From a bacterium (GTDB taxonomy: Bacteria > Patescibacteriota > Minisyncoccia > Minisyncoccales > UBA10102): a stretch of DNA of 18,835 nucleotides. Of this stretch, positions 1 through 7,299 are shown piece by piece. The notes under the pieces are model-generated. The model was not told the DNA's origin. It did no database searches and worked only from the letters and a program-made list of their open reading frames with translations. The stretch's first letter is position 1; every line of letters starts with the position of its first letter. The stretch is from positions 1 through 18,835 of the forward strand of contig JAUSJU010000010.1 of assembly GCA_030647175.1 (NCBI GenBank). Direction: 5' to 3'. Position numbers and translations under genes: made by a program.

Positions 1-959
1 TTTGCAAGGATTTCCGTGGGAGCCATAAACACAACCTGGTACGCAGATCTCACGGCAGAGAGAGAAGCCATGGCAGCCACCACGGTTTTTCCAGATCCCA
101 CGTCTCCCTGTAGAAGCCTGTTCATGGGGCGGGGTTTTTCCATATCTTTCAAGATATGCCACGCAGCTTTCTTCTGGGCGTTCGTGAGAGAAAAAGGAAG
201 CGATTGGGTGAAGCGCTTCATGAGAGGCTCCTGGAGCTTTATTACATGCGCCTTCACTCGGGCAAGCTTTTTCCTTTCCGACATGACAAAGAGCAAGATG
301 ATGAACAGCTCTTCAAAGGCAAAACGTTTCTTTGCTTGTTCCGTGTGTTCTAGAGAAGTGGGAAAATGGATTTCAGACAAGGCTTTGTGCAAGGGAAGGA
401 ATCCTTTTCCCGCAAGAAGAGAAGGGGGAAGAGTTTCCTGCGCTGGAACGCTGTGAAGAAGAGACTTAATGAGAACTCTCAGCCATCTGGAAGAAACCCC
501 TCGTGTTTCGGCATAGAGGGGGATGATACGGCCCAAATGCGTGAGTTCTCCGTTCGTTAATTTTTCGTATGAGGGATTGGAAAGTAGCATCCCTTTGCTG
601 TCTCGCACAACGCGTCCTGCGCAGCAGATATCCTCTCCCTTATGGAGAGAGGTGATGAGATAGGGTTGATTGAACCACACAATCCGTATCGTGCCCGTGC
701 CGTCTTGCAAGAGAGCTTCGGTGACGGACATGCGTTTTCTGAACGTGCGCATCTCCTGGATATCCTGGAGAGTTCCTTTCACGCACACATCTTCATTTTC
801 TTTGACGTCTCGTATGGGGGTCGTCTGAGAAAGGTCCTGGTAGGATCTGGGGAAATAAAAAAGCAGATCGCGTATGGATGTGATCCCCATTCCCTTGAGC
901 CGTTTTTGGAATACCGGGCCTACCCCCTGGATTGAGGCTATAGAATCTGAAAACTGCAT
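1..959 (-). CDS. recG: ATP-dependent DNA helicase RecG, N-terminal part (cut by window edge)
   Basis: My translation of the minus strand from 959 gives about 319 residues with no stop before the left edge. RecG is the superfamily 2 helicase that remodels stalled forks and branches Holliday junctions. It begins MQFSDSIASIQGVGPVFQKR and continues into DLLFYFPRSYQDLS, the typical start of the RecG wedge region. An OB-fold-like stretch follows (about 55-150). The helicase core opens with a Q-motif-like FSLTNAQKKA and the Walker A LLQGDVGSGKT, with K291 and T292, then MAPTEILA at the edge, which is the RecG motif Ia. The C-terminal helicase half lies outside the window. The start codon is one base from the 3' end of the tRNA-Arg gene, so any ribosome binding site would lie inside the tRNA acceptor stem. 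The family call is secure; the exact start is likely because homologues begin at this point. Confidence 0.95.
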   Translation of the reverse strand, partial: MQFSDSIASIQGVGPVFQKRLKGMGITSIRDLLFYFPRSYQDLSQTTPIRDVKENEDVCVKGTLQDIQEMRTFRKRMSVTEALLQDGTGTIRIVWFNQPYLITSLHKGEDICCAGRVVRDSKGMLLSNPSYEKLTNGELTHLGRIIPLYAETRGVSSRWLRVLIKSLLHSVPAQETLPPSLLAGKGFLPLHKALSEIHFPTSLEHTEQAKKRFAFEELFIILLFVMSERKKLARVKAHVIKLQEPLMKRFTQSLPFSLTNAQKKAAWHILKDMEKPRPMNRLLQGDVGSGKTVVAAMASLSAVRSAYQVVFMAPTEILA

Positions 960-960
960 G

Positions 961-1032
961 TGCTCCCGACAGGAATCGAACCTGTATCAAGGGATCCGCA
1001 ATCCCTCATTCTGTCCGTTAAACTACGGGAGC
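961..1032 (-). tRNA. tRNA-Arg (anticodon GCG)
   Basis: The minus-strand sequence folds into a full 72-nt cloverleaf. The acceptor GCTCCCG pairs with CGGGAGC and the discriminator is A. The anticodon stem is AGGGA with TCCCT around the loop TTGCGGA, giving anticodon GCG. The T arm is ACAGG, TTCGATT, CCTGT. The D stem has two G-T wobbles. No CCA is encoded. GCG would read CGC and CGU arginine codons. Most bacteria use ACG edited to inosine for these codons, so this is unusual. A possible -10 hexamer TATGCT lies at 1051-1046 on the minus strand, with no clear -35. Confidence 0.93.
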
Positions 1033-1110
1033 TCTCCTTTCTTCTAGCATATATGAGGGGGTTTTTCCATAGACGAAACCGGTATTTCAGGGTATGGTTA
1101 TGAAGAATCA

Positions 1111-1197
1111 GGAGAGGTGCCAGAGTGGCCGAATGGAGCTTCCTGCTAAGAAGTTGATCCCGCAAGGGGTCCGTGGGTTCGAATCCCACCCTCTCCG
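1111..1197 (+). tRNA. tRNA-Ser (anticodon GCT)
   Basis: An 87-nt cloverleaf with a long variable arm typical of class II serine tRNAs. The acceptor GGAGAGG pairs with CCTCTCC and the discriminator is G. The anticodon stem GCTTC with GAAGT encloses CTGCTAA, giving GCT for AGC and AGT codons. The T loop is TTCGAAT. CCA is not encoded. No convincing promoter was seen in the 78 bases before it. Confidence 0.95.
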
Positions 1198-1217
1198 CAA
1201 GATCGCTGTATTCATGA

Positions 1218-1302
1218 GGAGGGGTCGGATAGCGGTTTATTCCACCTGTCTTGAAAACAGGAGTGTCGCAAGGCACCGTGAGTTCGAATCTCACCCCCTC
1301 CG
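1218..1302 (+). tRNA. tRNA-Ser (anticodon TGA)
   Basis: An 85-nt class II cloverleaf. The acceptor GGAGGGG pairs with CCCCTCC and the discriminator is G. The anticodon stem CCTGT with ACAGG encloses CTTGAAA, giving TGA for TCA and other TCN codons. It has a long variable arm with a GTG/CAC stem and the T arm GTGAG, TTCGAAT, CTCAC. CCA is not encoded. It lies 20 nt after tRNA-Ser(GCT) and is probably cotranscribed. The 80 bases after it hold no clear terminator. Confidence 0.94.
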
Positions 1303-1382
1303 CACTTTACGATTATTTATTTCGAAGGGAAATAGGAACTGAATGTAGTACTTCTCATTGTTTTACATGTTTTGAACTTAGC

Positions 1383-1411
1383 TTGACTTTGCGATAGAAA
1401 CATGCTATGCT
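1383..1411 (+). promoter_or_regulatory. Sigma-70-type promoter for the small gene at 1491
   Basis: TTGACT (1383-1388), a 17-base spacer and TATGCT (1406-1411) make a good vegetative promoter. Transcription would start near 1418 and leave a leader of about 73 nt containing a strong AGGAGG before the ATG at 1491. Confidence 0.7.
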
Positions 1412-1490
1412 TATGACAGTTCCGGAAAGTAGCGTGATGCTTTTTTCCAAGTGTTTCAGCGCAAAATTCACAACAGGAAGGAGGCAGTAT

Positions 1491-1922
1491 ATGACATTGC
1501 TAGTTCAGCAACGTCGCAAAAGAGTATCTTTTCCTGCATGGTGGAGCAGCAAGGGCTTGGGGATGAAAGTGGAAATGCTTGATCGAGAAGAGCGTACCCT
1601 GGTTATCATCGGAAGAGACATCAGGGTATGCATCAGGCGCCAAGCTGTTGCAGTAGACGGGAGTTGGTGGGTTATCCAGGAGGACGGAGTATATGACTGC
1701 ATTATAATGCATGCCAACGCTCTTCGGGCAGCATTCGGGCTTCCCAGCAATCCTGTTAGGTCAGAGACTTCAACCATGGAGGAGTGCGAGATTGATCGCG
1801 ATGCGTTAGGAGGCTATATGCGATGGAGGAGCTTTCTGGTCTTTACCAGCCATGATATGCGTCTTCGCATCTCTATTAAGCTGAATAATGAGATCAAAAA
1901 TGCGCTCGCCAAACTCTTTTGA
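1491..1922 (+). CDS. Hypothetical protein, 143 aa
   Basis: I do not recognise this protein. The start at 1491 is chosen because GGAAGGAGG ends seven bases upstream, a near-perfect Shine-Dalgarno; in-frame starts further upstream would place the ribosome site inside the coding region. The product is soluble, with no signal peptide or membrane segment. It starts with a basic stretch (QQRRKRVSFPAWW), has a beta-rich middle with many alternating hydrophobic residues, and ends with a probable amphipathic helix (IKLNNEIKNALAKLF). It stands alone with its own promoter and terminator between tRNA genes and the pilus operon. Nothing in the neighbourhood tells its function. That it is a real gene is well supported by the expression signals. 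Confidence 0.75.
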   Translation: MTLLVQQRRKRVSFPAWWSSKGLGMKVEMLDREERTLVIIGRDIRVCIRRQAVAVDGSWWVIQEDGVYDCIIMHANALRAAFGLPSNPVRSETSTMEECEIDRDALGGYMRWRSFLVFTSHDMRLRISIKLNNEIKNALAKLF

Positions 1923-1929
1923 CATCAAA

Positions 1930-1965
1930 GCCGGTTTTCTCTTATGGAGACCGGCCTTTTCTTTG
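1930..1965 (+). terminator. Intrinsic terminator after the 143-aa gene
   Basis: GCCGGT (1930-1935) pairs with ACCGGC (1950-1955), with an imperfect TCTC/GGAG inner stem, followed by TTTTCTTT. It starts seven bases after the stop codon. Confidence 0.8.
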
Positions 1966-1990
1966 TTTCCGCATTCTCCTGTGATATGAT
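1963..1990 (+). promoter_or_regulatory. Candidate promoter of the pilus operon (extended -10)
   Basis: TGATATGAT (1982-1990) fits an extended -10 element (TG, one base, TATGAT), with a weak -35-like TTGTTT at 1963-1968. Transcription would begin near 1997, about 24 nt before the pilM ATG at 2021. It lies directly after the preceding terminator. Confidence 0.5.
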
Positions 1991-1996
1991 GGAATG

Positions 1997-2015
1997 CAGA
2001 AATGCATAATTTCTG
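1997..2015 (+). other. Small inverted repeat in the pilM leader
   Basis: CAGAAAT (1997-2003) and ATTTCTG (2009-2015) form a perfect 7-bp stem with a five-base loop. It begins at the predicted transcript start and ends five bases before the pilM ATG, and no Shine-Dalgarno is visible. It could protect the 5' end, act as an operator, or be chance. Confidence 0.4.
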
Positions 2016-2020
2016 ATACA

Positions 2021-3079
2021 ATGAAGATACCATTCGGTTCTTTTACGTTCATTCCCAAAACGTTTTTGGGCGTTGATATCGGAACATCTTCCATAAAGGC
2101 GGTGGAACTCTACCGCTGGGGAGAGCGGAGGAGCCTCAAGAATTATGGAGAGCTGGAGATACCGAGCATGTACAAGAAGCCTTTCCGCACGTTTGAGAAG
2201 AATGCCCTTCTGCTTGAGCGCACGGATATCGCAAAGGCATTGAAGGCCGTGCTTGAAGAAGCGCACATTGAGGCCAAGCAGGCCGTATTCTCCATACCGG
2301 ACTTCTCAAGCTTCTTCACCAACTTTGAGCTCCCGCCCATGAGCAAGAAAGAGCTCGGAGATGCCGTAGCGTTTGAAGCAAGGCGCCACATCCCCGTGCC
2401 CTTGTCTGAAGTGGTGTTTGACTGGCAGCTCATTGAAGGGAGATACGAGCAGAATACCCCTCTTTCCATATTGATGGTTGCTGTTCCCAATGAAGTGGTG
2501 CGCCAGTATCAAGAGATTGCAAAGGAAGCCGGTCTCCAGCTTGTCGCCCTGGAGGCTGAGGTCTTCGGCCTCATCAGATCGTGCATATGGGAAGATGAGA
2601 GGCCGATCGTCCTTTTAGATATCGGAGCCCAAAGCACTGCAGTGAACGCGGTATTCAAGGGAAGCCTGCGCATATCGCACAGCTTTGATATCGCAGGGAA
2701 CGCGCTTACCGAGCGCATCGCAAAATCTTTGTCCATTGACTACGAATCAGCCCAGCGAGAGAAAGCCCAAAAGGGCATGACCGGAGAATATGCTTCCATC
2801 CTCTCTCCTCTGGTCGACATGATCTTGGGAGAAGTGGAGAAGATCGCAGATGCATTTCAGCAGAGCAAAGGAAGAACCATTGAGAAGATCATTCTTGGAG
2901 GAGGGTCAGCAAAGCTCCCCGGCTTAAAAGAATACGTACAGCAAAACATGCGCAAAGAAGTTGAGATCGCAGACCCTTTCCGTTCCATTTACTACCCGCC
3001 CATACTGGAAGGAACAATGAAAGCAACGGGCCCTTCATATGCGGTATCTGTAGGAATGGCGTTGCGGGGGCTTGAATAA
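2021..3079 (+). CDS. pilM: Type IV pilus assembly protein PilM (actin-like ATPase)
   Basis: PilM is a cytoplasmic actin-fold protein that binds the N-terminal tail of PilN and links the pilus motor to the inner-membrane alignment complex. The 352-residue product has the phosphate-1 motif FLGVDIGTSSIKAVEL near residues 15-30, the second phosphate loop IVLLDIGAQSTAVNAVF near 205-220, and the adenosine motif IILGGGSAKLPGL near 295-305. Its length is normal for the family. I start at 2021 because the predicted promoter would begin transcription at about 1997, so the ATG at 1994 would fall outside the message. No Shine-Dalgarno is seen. It is first in a seven-gene run, with pilN five bases downstream. 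Confidence 0.95.
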   Translation: MKIPFGSFTFIPKTFLGVDIGTSSIKAVELYRWGERRSLKNYGELEIPSMYKKPFRTFEKNALLLERTDIAKALKAVLEEAHIEAKQAVFSIPDFSSFFTNFELPPMSKKELGDAVAFEARRHIPVPLSEVVFDWQLIEGRYEQNTPLSILMVAVPNEVVRQYQEIAKEAGLQLVALEAEVFGLIRSCIWEDERPIVLLDIGAQSTAVNAVFKGSLRISHSFDIAGNALTERIAKSLSIDYESAQREKAQKGMTGEYASILSPLVDMILGEVEKIADAFQQSKGRTIEKIILGGGSAKLPGLKEYVQQNMRKEVEIADPFRSIYYPPILEGTMKATGPSYAVSVGMALRGLE

Positions 3080-3084
3080 ATTCC

Positions 3085-3618
3085 ATGGTGCAAATCATTC
3101 CAAAACAAGAAGAAGATCGTCCGTTGTGGGTTGATATCCTGTTTTTCCTTTCCTTGGGATCTGTCGTGTTGTGCGTGGGAGCATTCTTCTTCTTGCAGAG
3201 CGCCCAAGGGTCAGCCAGAGAAAAAGTCGCAGTTCTGGACGCATCTCTTGCCAAAGAGCGGAATGCAGACTTTCTTTCCCTGGAAGCTGAGACGAAAGGG
3301 CTGAAACGGAAGGTTCAGGACTTCACCACTCTTTTCCAAGAACGGGAGAATCCGCTCGTCCCTTTGGCTGTTTTGGAATCTGCAACGCACCCTAAAACCT
3401 TTTTCAAGACCCTGAGCCTTGATTTAGAAACCAACAGCATGGAAATGGAGGGGAGGGCCGAAACGTTCCGGGCCGTGGAAGAACAGCTTGCCATATTCCG
3501 CACGATCAAAGGCGTGACTTCCGTGGAGCTGTCGAACCTCGGATTCTCATCTGAAGGAGACATCTCATACCAGGTAAGGATCTCTTTTTCCCAAGAGCTT
3601 TTTTCTTCCGAACTATGA
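3085..3618 (+). CDS. pilN: Type IV pilus alignment protein PilN
   Basis: A 177-residue bitopic membrane protein. Residues 1-14 are cytoplasmic and contain VQIIPKQ, which resembles the INLLP-type motif by which PilN docks on PilM. A single transmembrane helix spans about 15-38. A coiled-coil-like stretch (about 42-95) and a small mixed alpha/beta domain follow, as in PilN ferredoxin-like folds. Sequence alone is weakly conserved in this family, so the call rests mainly on topology and on position between pilM and pilO. Its TGA stop overlaps the pilO ATG in an ATGA arrangement, which implies translational coupling. Confidence 0.85.
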   Translation: MVQIIPKQEEDRPLWVDILFFLSLGSVVLCVGAFFFLQSAQGSAREKVAVLDASLAKERNADFLSLEAETKGLKRKVQDFTTLFQERENPLVPLAVLESATHPKTFFKTLSLDLETNSMEMEGRAETFRAVEEQLAIFRTIKGVTSVELSNLGFSSEGDISYQVRISFSQELFSSEL

Positions 3619-4130
3619 ACAGGCTTACCTTCAGCATCATCATTTTTGCAGCCGTTTCCGCAGCAGGCATATTTTTCATATGGCCCCGCTATCAGGACCT
3701 TTCTCAGCTTGAAGGAGAGGTGCTTCAGAAAGAAACAAACTTGAGGTACCATGAAGGATATGCAAAAGGGCTTCTAGATCTCAAGCAGAAAGCCGAAGAA
3801 AAGAAATCTGAGATACAGATCGTGGAGAATTCCCTCCCGGACACCCAAGAGCTCCCTTCTTTGTATGAGCGCATAGGAGTTCTGACGTCAGAATCCGGGC
3901 TCGTGACAAAAAACATATCGCTGATCCCTGCGCAGTCTGGAGTTTCTGCCAAGGTGCAATCCATCGGCATAGCATTGGAGCTTCAAGGGTCGTACGAAGC
4001 CTTAAAGCAGCTCATTGAAGCCACGAGGAAGAATCCGAGGATCTTAACGATACAATCGTTCCGCCTCGTCTCTGCCCAGAGACCAGGAGACTTCCAGTTC
4101 TCCGTTCAGCTGGAGGCGTATTCCTACTAA
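3615..4130 (+). CDS. pilO: Type IV pilus alignment protein PilO
   Basis: A 171-residue bitopic protein. A transmembrane helix at about 4-24 is followed by a charged coiled coil (about 28-75) and a C-terminal beta-alpha domain with PSLYERIGVLTSESGL and LELQGSYEALKQLIEA, both typical of PilO. PilO heterodimerises with PilN to align PilM and the platform PilC. The start overlaps the pilN stop by four bases. Family membership is supported by the recognisable SYEALKQLIE segment, topology and gene order. Confidence 0.88.
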   Translation: MNRLTFSIIIFAAVSAAGIFFIWPRYQDLSQLEGEVLQKETNLRYHEGYAKGLLDLKQKAEEKKSEIQIVENSLPDTQELPSLYERIGVLTSESGLVTKNISLIPAQSGVSAKVQSIGIALELQGSYEALKQLIEATRKNPRILTIQSFRLVSAQRPGDFQFSVQLEAYSY

Positions 4131-4135
4131 CCGCT

Positions 4136-4408
4136 ATGGCAATCACATTTGAACAACAACGAAAGCGTCAGCAGTATCTCCTCATCGCGGTCTTGGCGAT
4201 CATAGGCCTTACCGCCGTGCTGTTGTGGAGAGGGTTCTTTGCCGGCTCTTCAGAAACACCCCCGGAGCTTTCTCTGTCTCAGCGCCCCCAGCTCACCATT
4301 GATTTTAATATTTTTGATACCCAGGCCTTTAAAGATATCGGGACGGGAACCGCTCCGGTAGAGATTCCTGCGGAAGTAGGGAGGAAAAACCCGTTCATCC
4401 CATTCTAA
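4136..4408 (+). CDS. Small membrane-anchored PilP-like protein
   Basis: A 90-residue product with one transmembrane helix (about 15-36, YLLIAVLAIIGLTAVLLW), an exported linker and the C-terminal sequence VGRKNPFIPF. That ending resembles the short NPF or DPF motif near the N terminus of PilP, the lipoprotein that joins PilN and PilO to the secretin in diderms. There is no lipobox and no PilP beta domain. The position after pilO is the one usually held by pilP. I infer a reduced PilP equivalent for a cell without an outer membrane; a new pilus accessory protein is also possible. It starts five bases after pilO and stops one base before pilB, so it is translated as part of the operon. Confidence 0.7.
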   Translation: MAITFEQQRKRQQYLLIAVLAIIGLTAVLLWRGFFAGSSETPPELSLSQRPQLTIDFNIFDTQAFKDIGTGTAPVEIPAEVGRKNPFIPF

Positions 4409-4409
4409 T

Positions 4410-6170
4410 ATGAATCTTCTTCAGTCTCTCCAAAAGAGAAAACTCATAGAGAAAGAGGTGGCAGCTCAGATAGAGCAGGAAGCCCGAATGTCCGGGAAGA
4501 GAGTGGAAGAGTTGCTCTTGGAAAAAAAGGCGATTGATGAACCTTCTCTTTTCGCCTTGAAAGCAGAAGAGCTCGGAATCCTTCTCAAGCAGGTGGAGGC
4601 GGGGGAAATTCCTCTGCAGGTGCTGGAGTTGGTTCCGGAGGATTCTGCCAAGTTCTACCGCATGATCCCTTTATCAAAGACGGAGAACATGCTGGAGGTT
4701 GGCATGGTATATCCTGAAGACCTGAAAGCGCAGGAGGCCCTCAAATTCCTTTCCCGCCAGGGAGACTTTTCATACCAAGCCGTCCTCATCACCCAGAGTT
4801 CTTTCGAGAACCTGATGAAGCAGTATAGGAATCTCCGCCAGGAAGTGACGCAGGCATTGGAAGAGCTGGAAGAAGAGATTAAGACGAAGAAAACACAGCC
4901 TTTAGCGCAAGACGTCGGACATATCGTGGAAGAGGCCCCGGTCATTAAAATGGTAGCTGTCATTCTGCGGACTGCGGTTGAAGGAGGAGCTTCCGATATC
5001 CATATCGAGCCCACCAGAAAGAATCTCCGCGTCAGATACCGCCTTTTGGGAGAACTGCATCCTTCTCTGATCCTTCCCTTGAGGGTGCATCCTGCAATAA
5101 TCGCCCGCATCAAGATCCTCTCCAATATGAAGATCGATGAAACGCGTATTCCCCAGGACGGGAGATTCTCCACCGTCGTTGACGGGAAATCTTTTGATTT
5201 CAGGGTATCTACCTTCCCGACTTCTCTCGGAGAAAAAGTCGCCTTGAGAGTACTGGATCCCGAAGGAGGAATAAAGTCCTTTGAAGCATTGGGCCTCGAA
5301 GGGGATAATCTCGTGAAATTCAAAGATGCGTTGAGAAAGCCTTTCGGGCTCATTCTCGTGACGGGCCCCACAGGATCCGGGAAATCAACGACGCTGGCTA
5401 CTGCGCTCAACTCGTTAAACAAAGAGGGTACGAACGTGGTCAGCCTTGAGGATCCCGTGGAATACATGATTGAGGGGGTGAACCAGTCACAGGTAAAGCC
5501 GGAAATTGGGTATGATTTCGCCCAGGGGCTCCGCGAGATATTGAGGCAGGACCCGGACATCATCATGGTAGGAGAGGTGCGTGACAAAGAGACCGCTTCC
5601 TTGGCGGTGCACGCAGCTCTTACGGGCCACATCGTGCTTTCTACTCTGCACACGAACAACGCCGTCGGGGTGATCCCCCGTCTGCTTGATATGGGAATAG
5701 AGCGGTACCTTCTCCCTTCGGCTTTGAATCTTGCGCTCGCCCAGCGGCTTGTGCGGCATCTATGCGACAATTGCAAAGAGAAAACGGTATTGCGCAAAGA
5801 GCTCAAGGTCCTCTTTGCCCAGATTGTAGAGCAGGCTCCGCCCGTGTTCCAAGAGAAGATTGCTTCTTTCCTTTCCAAAGGAAACGCGCAAGAAATATCC
5901 GTGTACAAGCCCGTCGGGTGCAAGAAGTGCGCAAAGACCGGATACATGGGGAGGATAGGGATCTTTGAAGTGATTGCAATGACCGACGAGCTGACAGCTA
6001 TTACCATGGGAGAGCTTTCGGACGCTGCGTTAGAACAGGAGATGAAACGGCAGGGCATGGTCACCATGGCCCAAGACGGCATATTGAAAGTTCTTGACGG
6101 AATCACTACTATAGAAGAAGTGCTCCGCGTGACGGGACACGGTGGAAGCGAAGAACGGGGAGGAAAGTAA
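4410..6170 (+). CDS. pilB: Type IV pilus extension ATPase PilB
   Basis: PilB is the cytoplasmic hexameric motor that drives pilin polymerisation. The 586-residue protein has an N-terminal MshEN/GspE-N type domain (about 1-140), a charged linker, and the secretion-ATPase core. Walker A is GPTGSGKS at 319-326. The Asp box and Walker B run through RQDPDIIMVGE with E389, and the His box is TGHIVLSTLHTN. The tetracysteine metal site is present as CDNC (452-455) and CKKC (504-507), which separates PilB/GspE from PilT. Length is normal. The ATG is one base after the upstream stop, so expression probably depends on coupling. Confidence 0.97.
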   Translation: MNLLQSLQKRKLIEKEVAAQIEQEARMSGKRVEELLLEKKAIDEPSLFALKAEELGILLKQVEAGEIPLQVLELVPEDSAKFYRMIPLSKTENMLEVGMVYPEDLKAQEALKFLSRQGDFSYQAVLITQSSFENLMKQYRNLRQEVTQALEELEEEIKTKKTQPLAQDVGHIVEEAPVIKMVAVILRTAVEGGASDIHIEPTRKNLRVRYRLLGELHPSLILPLRVHPAIIARIKILSNMKIDETRIPQDGRFSTVVDGKSFDFRVSTFPTSLGEKVALRVLDPEGGIKSFEALGLEGDNLVKFKDALRKPFGLILVTGPTGSGKSTTLATALNSLNKEGTNVVSLEDPVEYMIEGVNQSQVKPEIGYDFAQGLREILRQDPDIIMVGEVRDKETASLAVHAALTGHIVLSTLHTNNAVGVIPRLLDMGIERYLLPSALNLALAQRLVRHLCDNCKEKTVLRKELKVLFAQIVEQAPPVFQEKIASFLSKGNAQEISVYKPVGCKKCAKTGYMGRIGIFEVIAMTDELTAITMGELSDAALEQEMKRQGMVTMAQDGILKVLDGITTIEEVLRVTGHGGSEERGGK

Positions 6171-6227
6171 TCCATGCGCGCGTCTTCCTGGGTAGCCGAT
6201 GAAATAAAAAACTGATTACCTAATTCT

Positions 6228-7295
6228 ATGGTTCAAACTATTCGCACAGCAGATTTGCTTGAGCTTACGGTCAAAGAGCAGGCTTCCGATCTCCACATTA
6301 CTGCAGGGCATCCCCCTATCTTGCGCATTTCTGGCCGTCTGGTCCCGCTTGAAAAATATGCGGTGGTCACTCCGGAAGAATCGCAGAGTTTTGCGTTTTC
6401 CATCATGACGGAGGACCAGAAAAAGCGCTTTGCGGCAACCAGGGATATTGATTTCTCCTACTCCTACGAAGACAAAGGAAGATTCCGGGTGAACGTATTC
6501 GTGCAGCAGCAGACGGTGAGCTGTGCATTACGGCTCATTCCCCAGAAGATCCAGACGCTAGAAGAGCTCAACCTTCCTCCCGTGCTTTCCCAGTTCACCA
6601 AGCTCTCCCAGGGATTCGTTATCGTGACAGGGCCTTCAGGACACGGAAAATCAACGACCTTGGCTTCGCTTGTTGACCAGATCAACCACGAACGGGCAGA
6701 ACACATTGTGACGATTGAGGATCCCATTGAGTACATTTTCGCAGACGACCTTTCCGTGATCGCCCAGCGGGAAGTGGGAGAGGATACCGAAAGCTTCTCC
6801 AAAGCCTTGCGGGCTACCTTCAGGCAAGACCCTGATGTCATCATGGTGGGAGAGATGCGGGATTCAGAAACCATAGCTACGGCGCTTACTGCAGCTGAGA
6901 CCGGGCACTTGGTGTTCGCGACCTTGCATACCAATTCAGCGGCCCAGACCCTGCACCGCATCGTCGATTCTTTTTCTGCTGAACAGCAAGCCCAGATTAG
7001 GGCCCAGCTTTCAGGATCGCTCCGCGGAGTCATTTCCCAGCGCCTCATCCCTCGCACGAAAGGGGGGCTTATCCCGGCCTGCGAAGTATTGATGGTGACT
7101 CCGGCGGTGGCAAACCTCATTCGAGAGAACAAGTCCCACGAGATTCCCATGGTCATTGAGACTGGAGCTGAACAAGGAATGGTTTCTTTGAACCGAGCGC
7201 TGGCAAATCTCGTGAGAGGCCGCGAGATTACGTTAGACCACGCCTTAGCCTACTCTCTCAACCCCATGGAGCTCAGGACCTTAGCGAAGAGTTAG
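6228..7295 (+). CDS. pilT: Type IV pilus retraction ATPase PilT
   Basis: PilT disassembles the pilus and powers twitching or DNA uptake. The 355-residue protein has the PilT N domain (ASDLHITAGHPPILRISG), Walker A GPSGHGKS at 135-142, Walker B RQDPDVIMVGEMRD, a His box TGHLVFATLHTNSA, and the PilT-specific C-terminal element ANLIRENKSHEIP. It lacks the tetracysteine motif of PilB. The P loop has His139 where most family members have Ser. A 57-base gap separates it from pilB, with no clear promoter and no Shine-Dalgarno at the start. pilC begins four bases after its stop. Confidence 0.96.
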   Translation: MVQTIRTADLLELTVKEQASDLHITAGHPPILRISGRLVPLEKYAVVTPEESQSFAFSIMTEDQKKRFAATRDIDFSYSYEDKGRFRVNVFVQQQTVSCALRLIPQKIQTLEELNLPPVLSQFTKLSQGFVIVTGPSGHGKSTTLASLVDQINHERAEHIVTIEDPIEYIFADDLSVIAQREVGEDTESFSKALRATFRQDPDVIMVGEMRDSETIATALTAAETGHLVFATLHTNSAAQTLHRIVDSFSAEQQAQIRAQLSGSLRGVISQRLIPRTKGGLIPACEVLMVTPAVANLIRENKSHEIPMVIETGAEQGMVSLNRALANLVRGREITLDHALAYSLNPMELRTLAKS

Positions 7296-7299
7296 CTAC

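Noticed and set aside
1..959. Plus-strand frames at 16-456 and 642-935
   Set aside because: They lie opposite the recG frame, which shows continuous RecG motifs including Walker A on the minus strand.
938..1342. Open frames on both strands across the tRNA cluster
   Set aside because: They run through three well-folded tRNA genes, and their peptides (for example GFEPTDP or FESHPL segments) are the typical false translations of tRNA sequence.
4655..6175. A 506-codon open frame on the minus strand opposite pilB
   Set aside because: It has no recognisable domain, is rich in Ser, Arg and Pro in a shadow-like way, and lies wholly opposite an unmistakable PilB. It results from codon bias.
6464..7156. 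A 230-codon minus-strand frame opposite pilT
   Set aside because: Same reasoning: it is antisense to a clear PilT core and has no ribosome site or family match.
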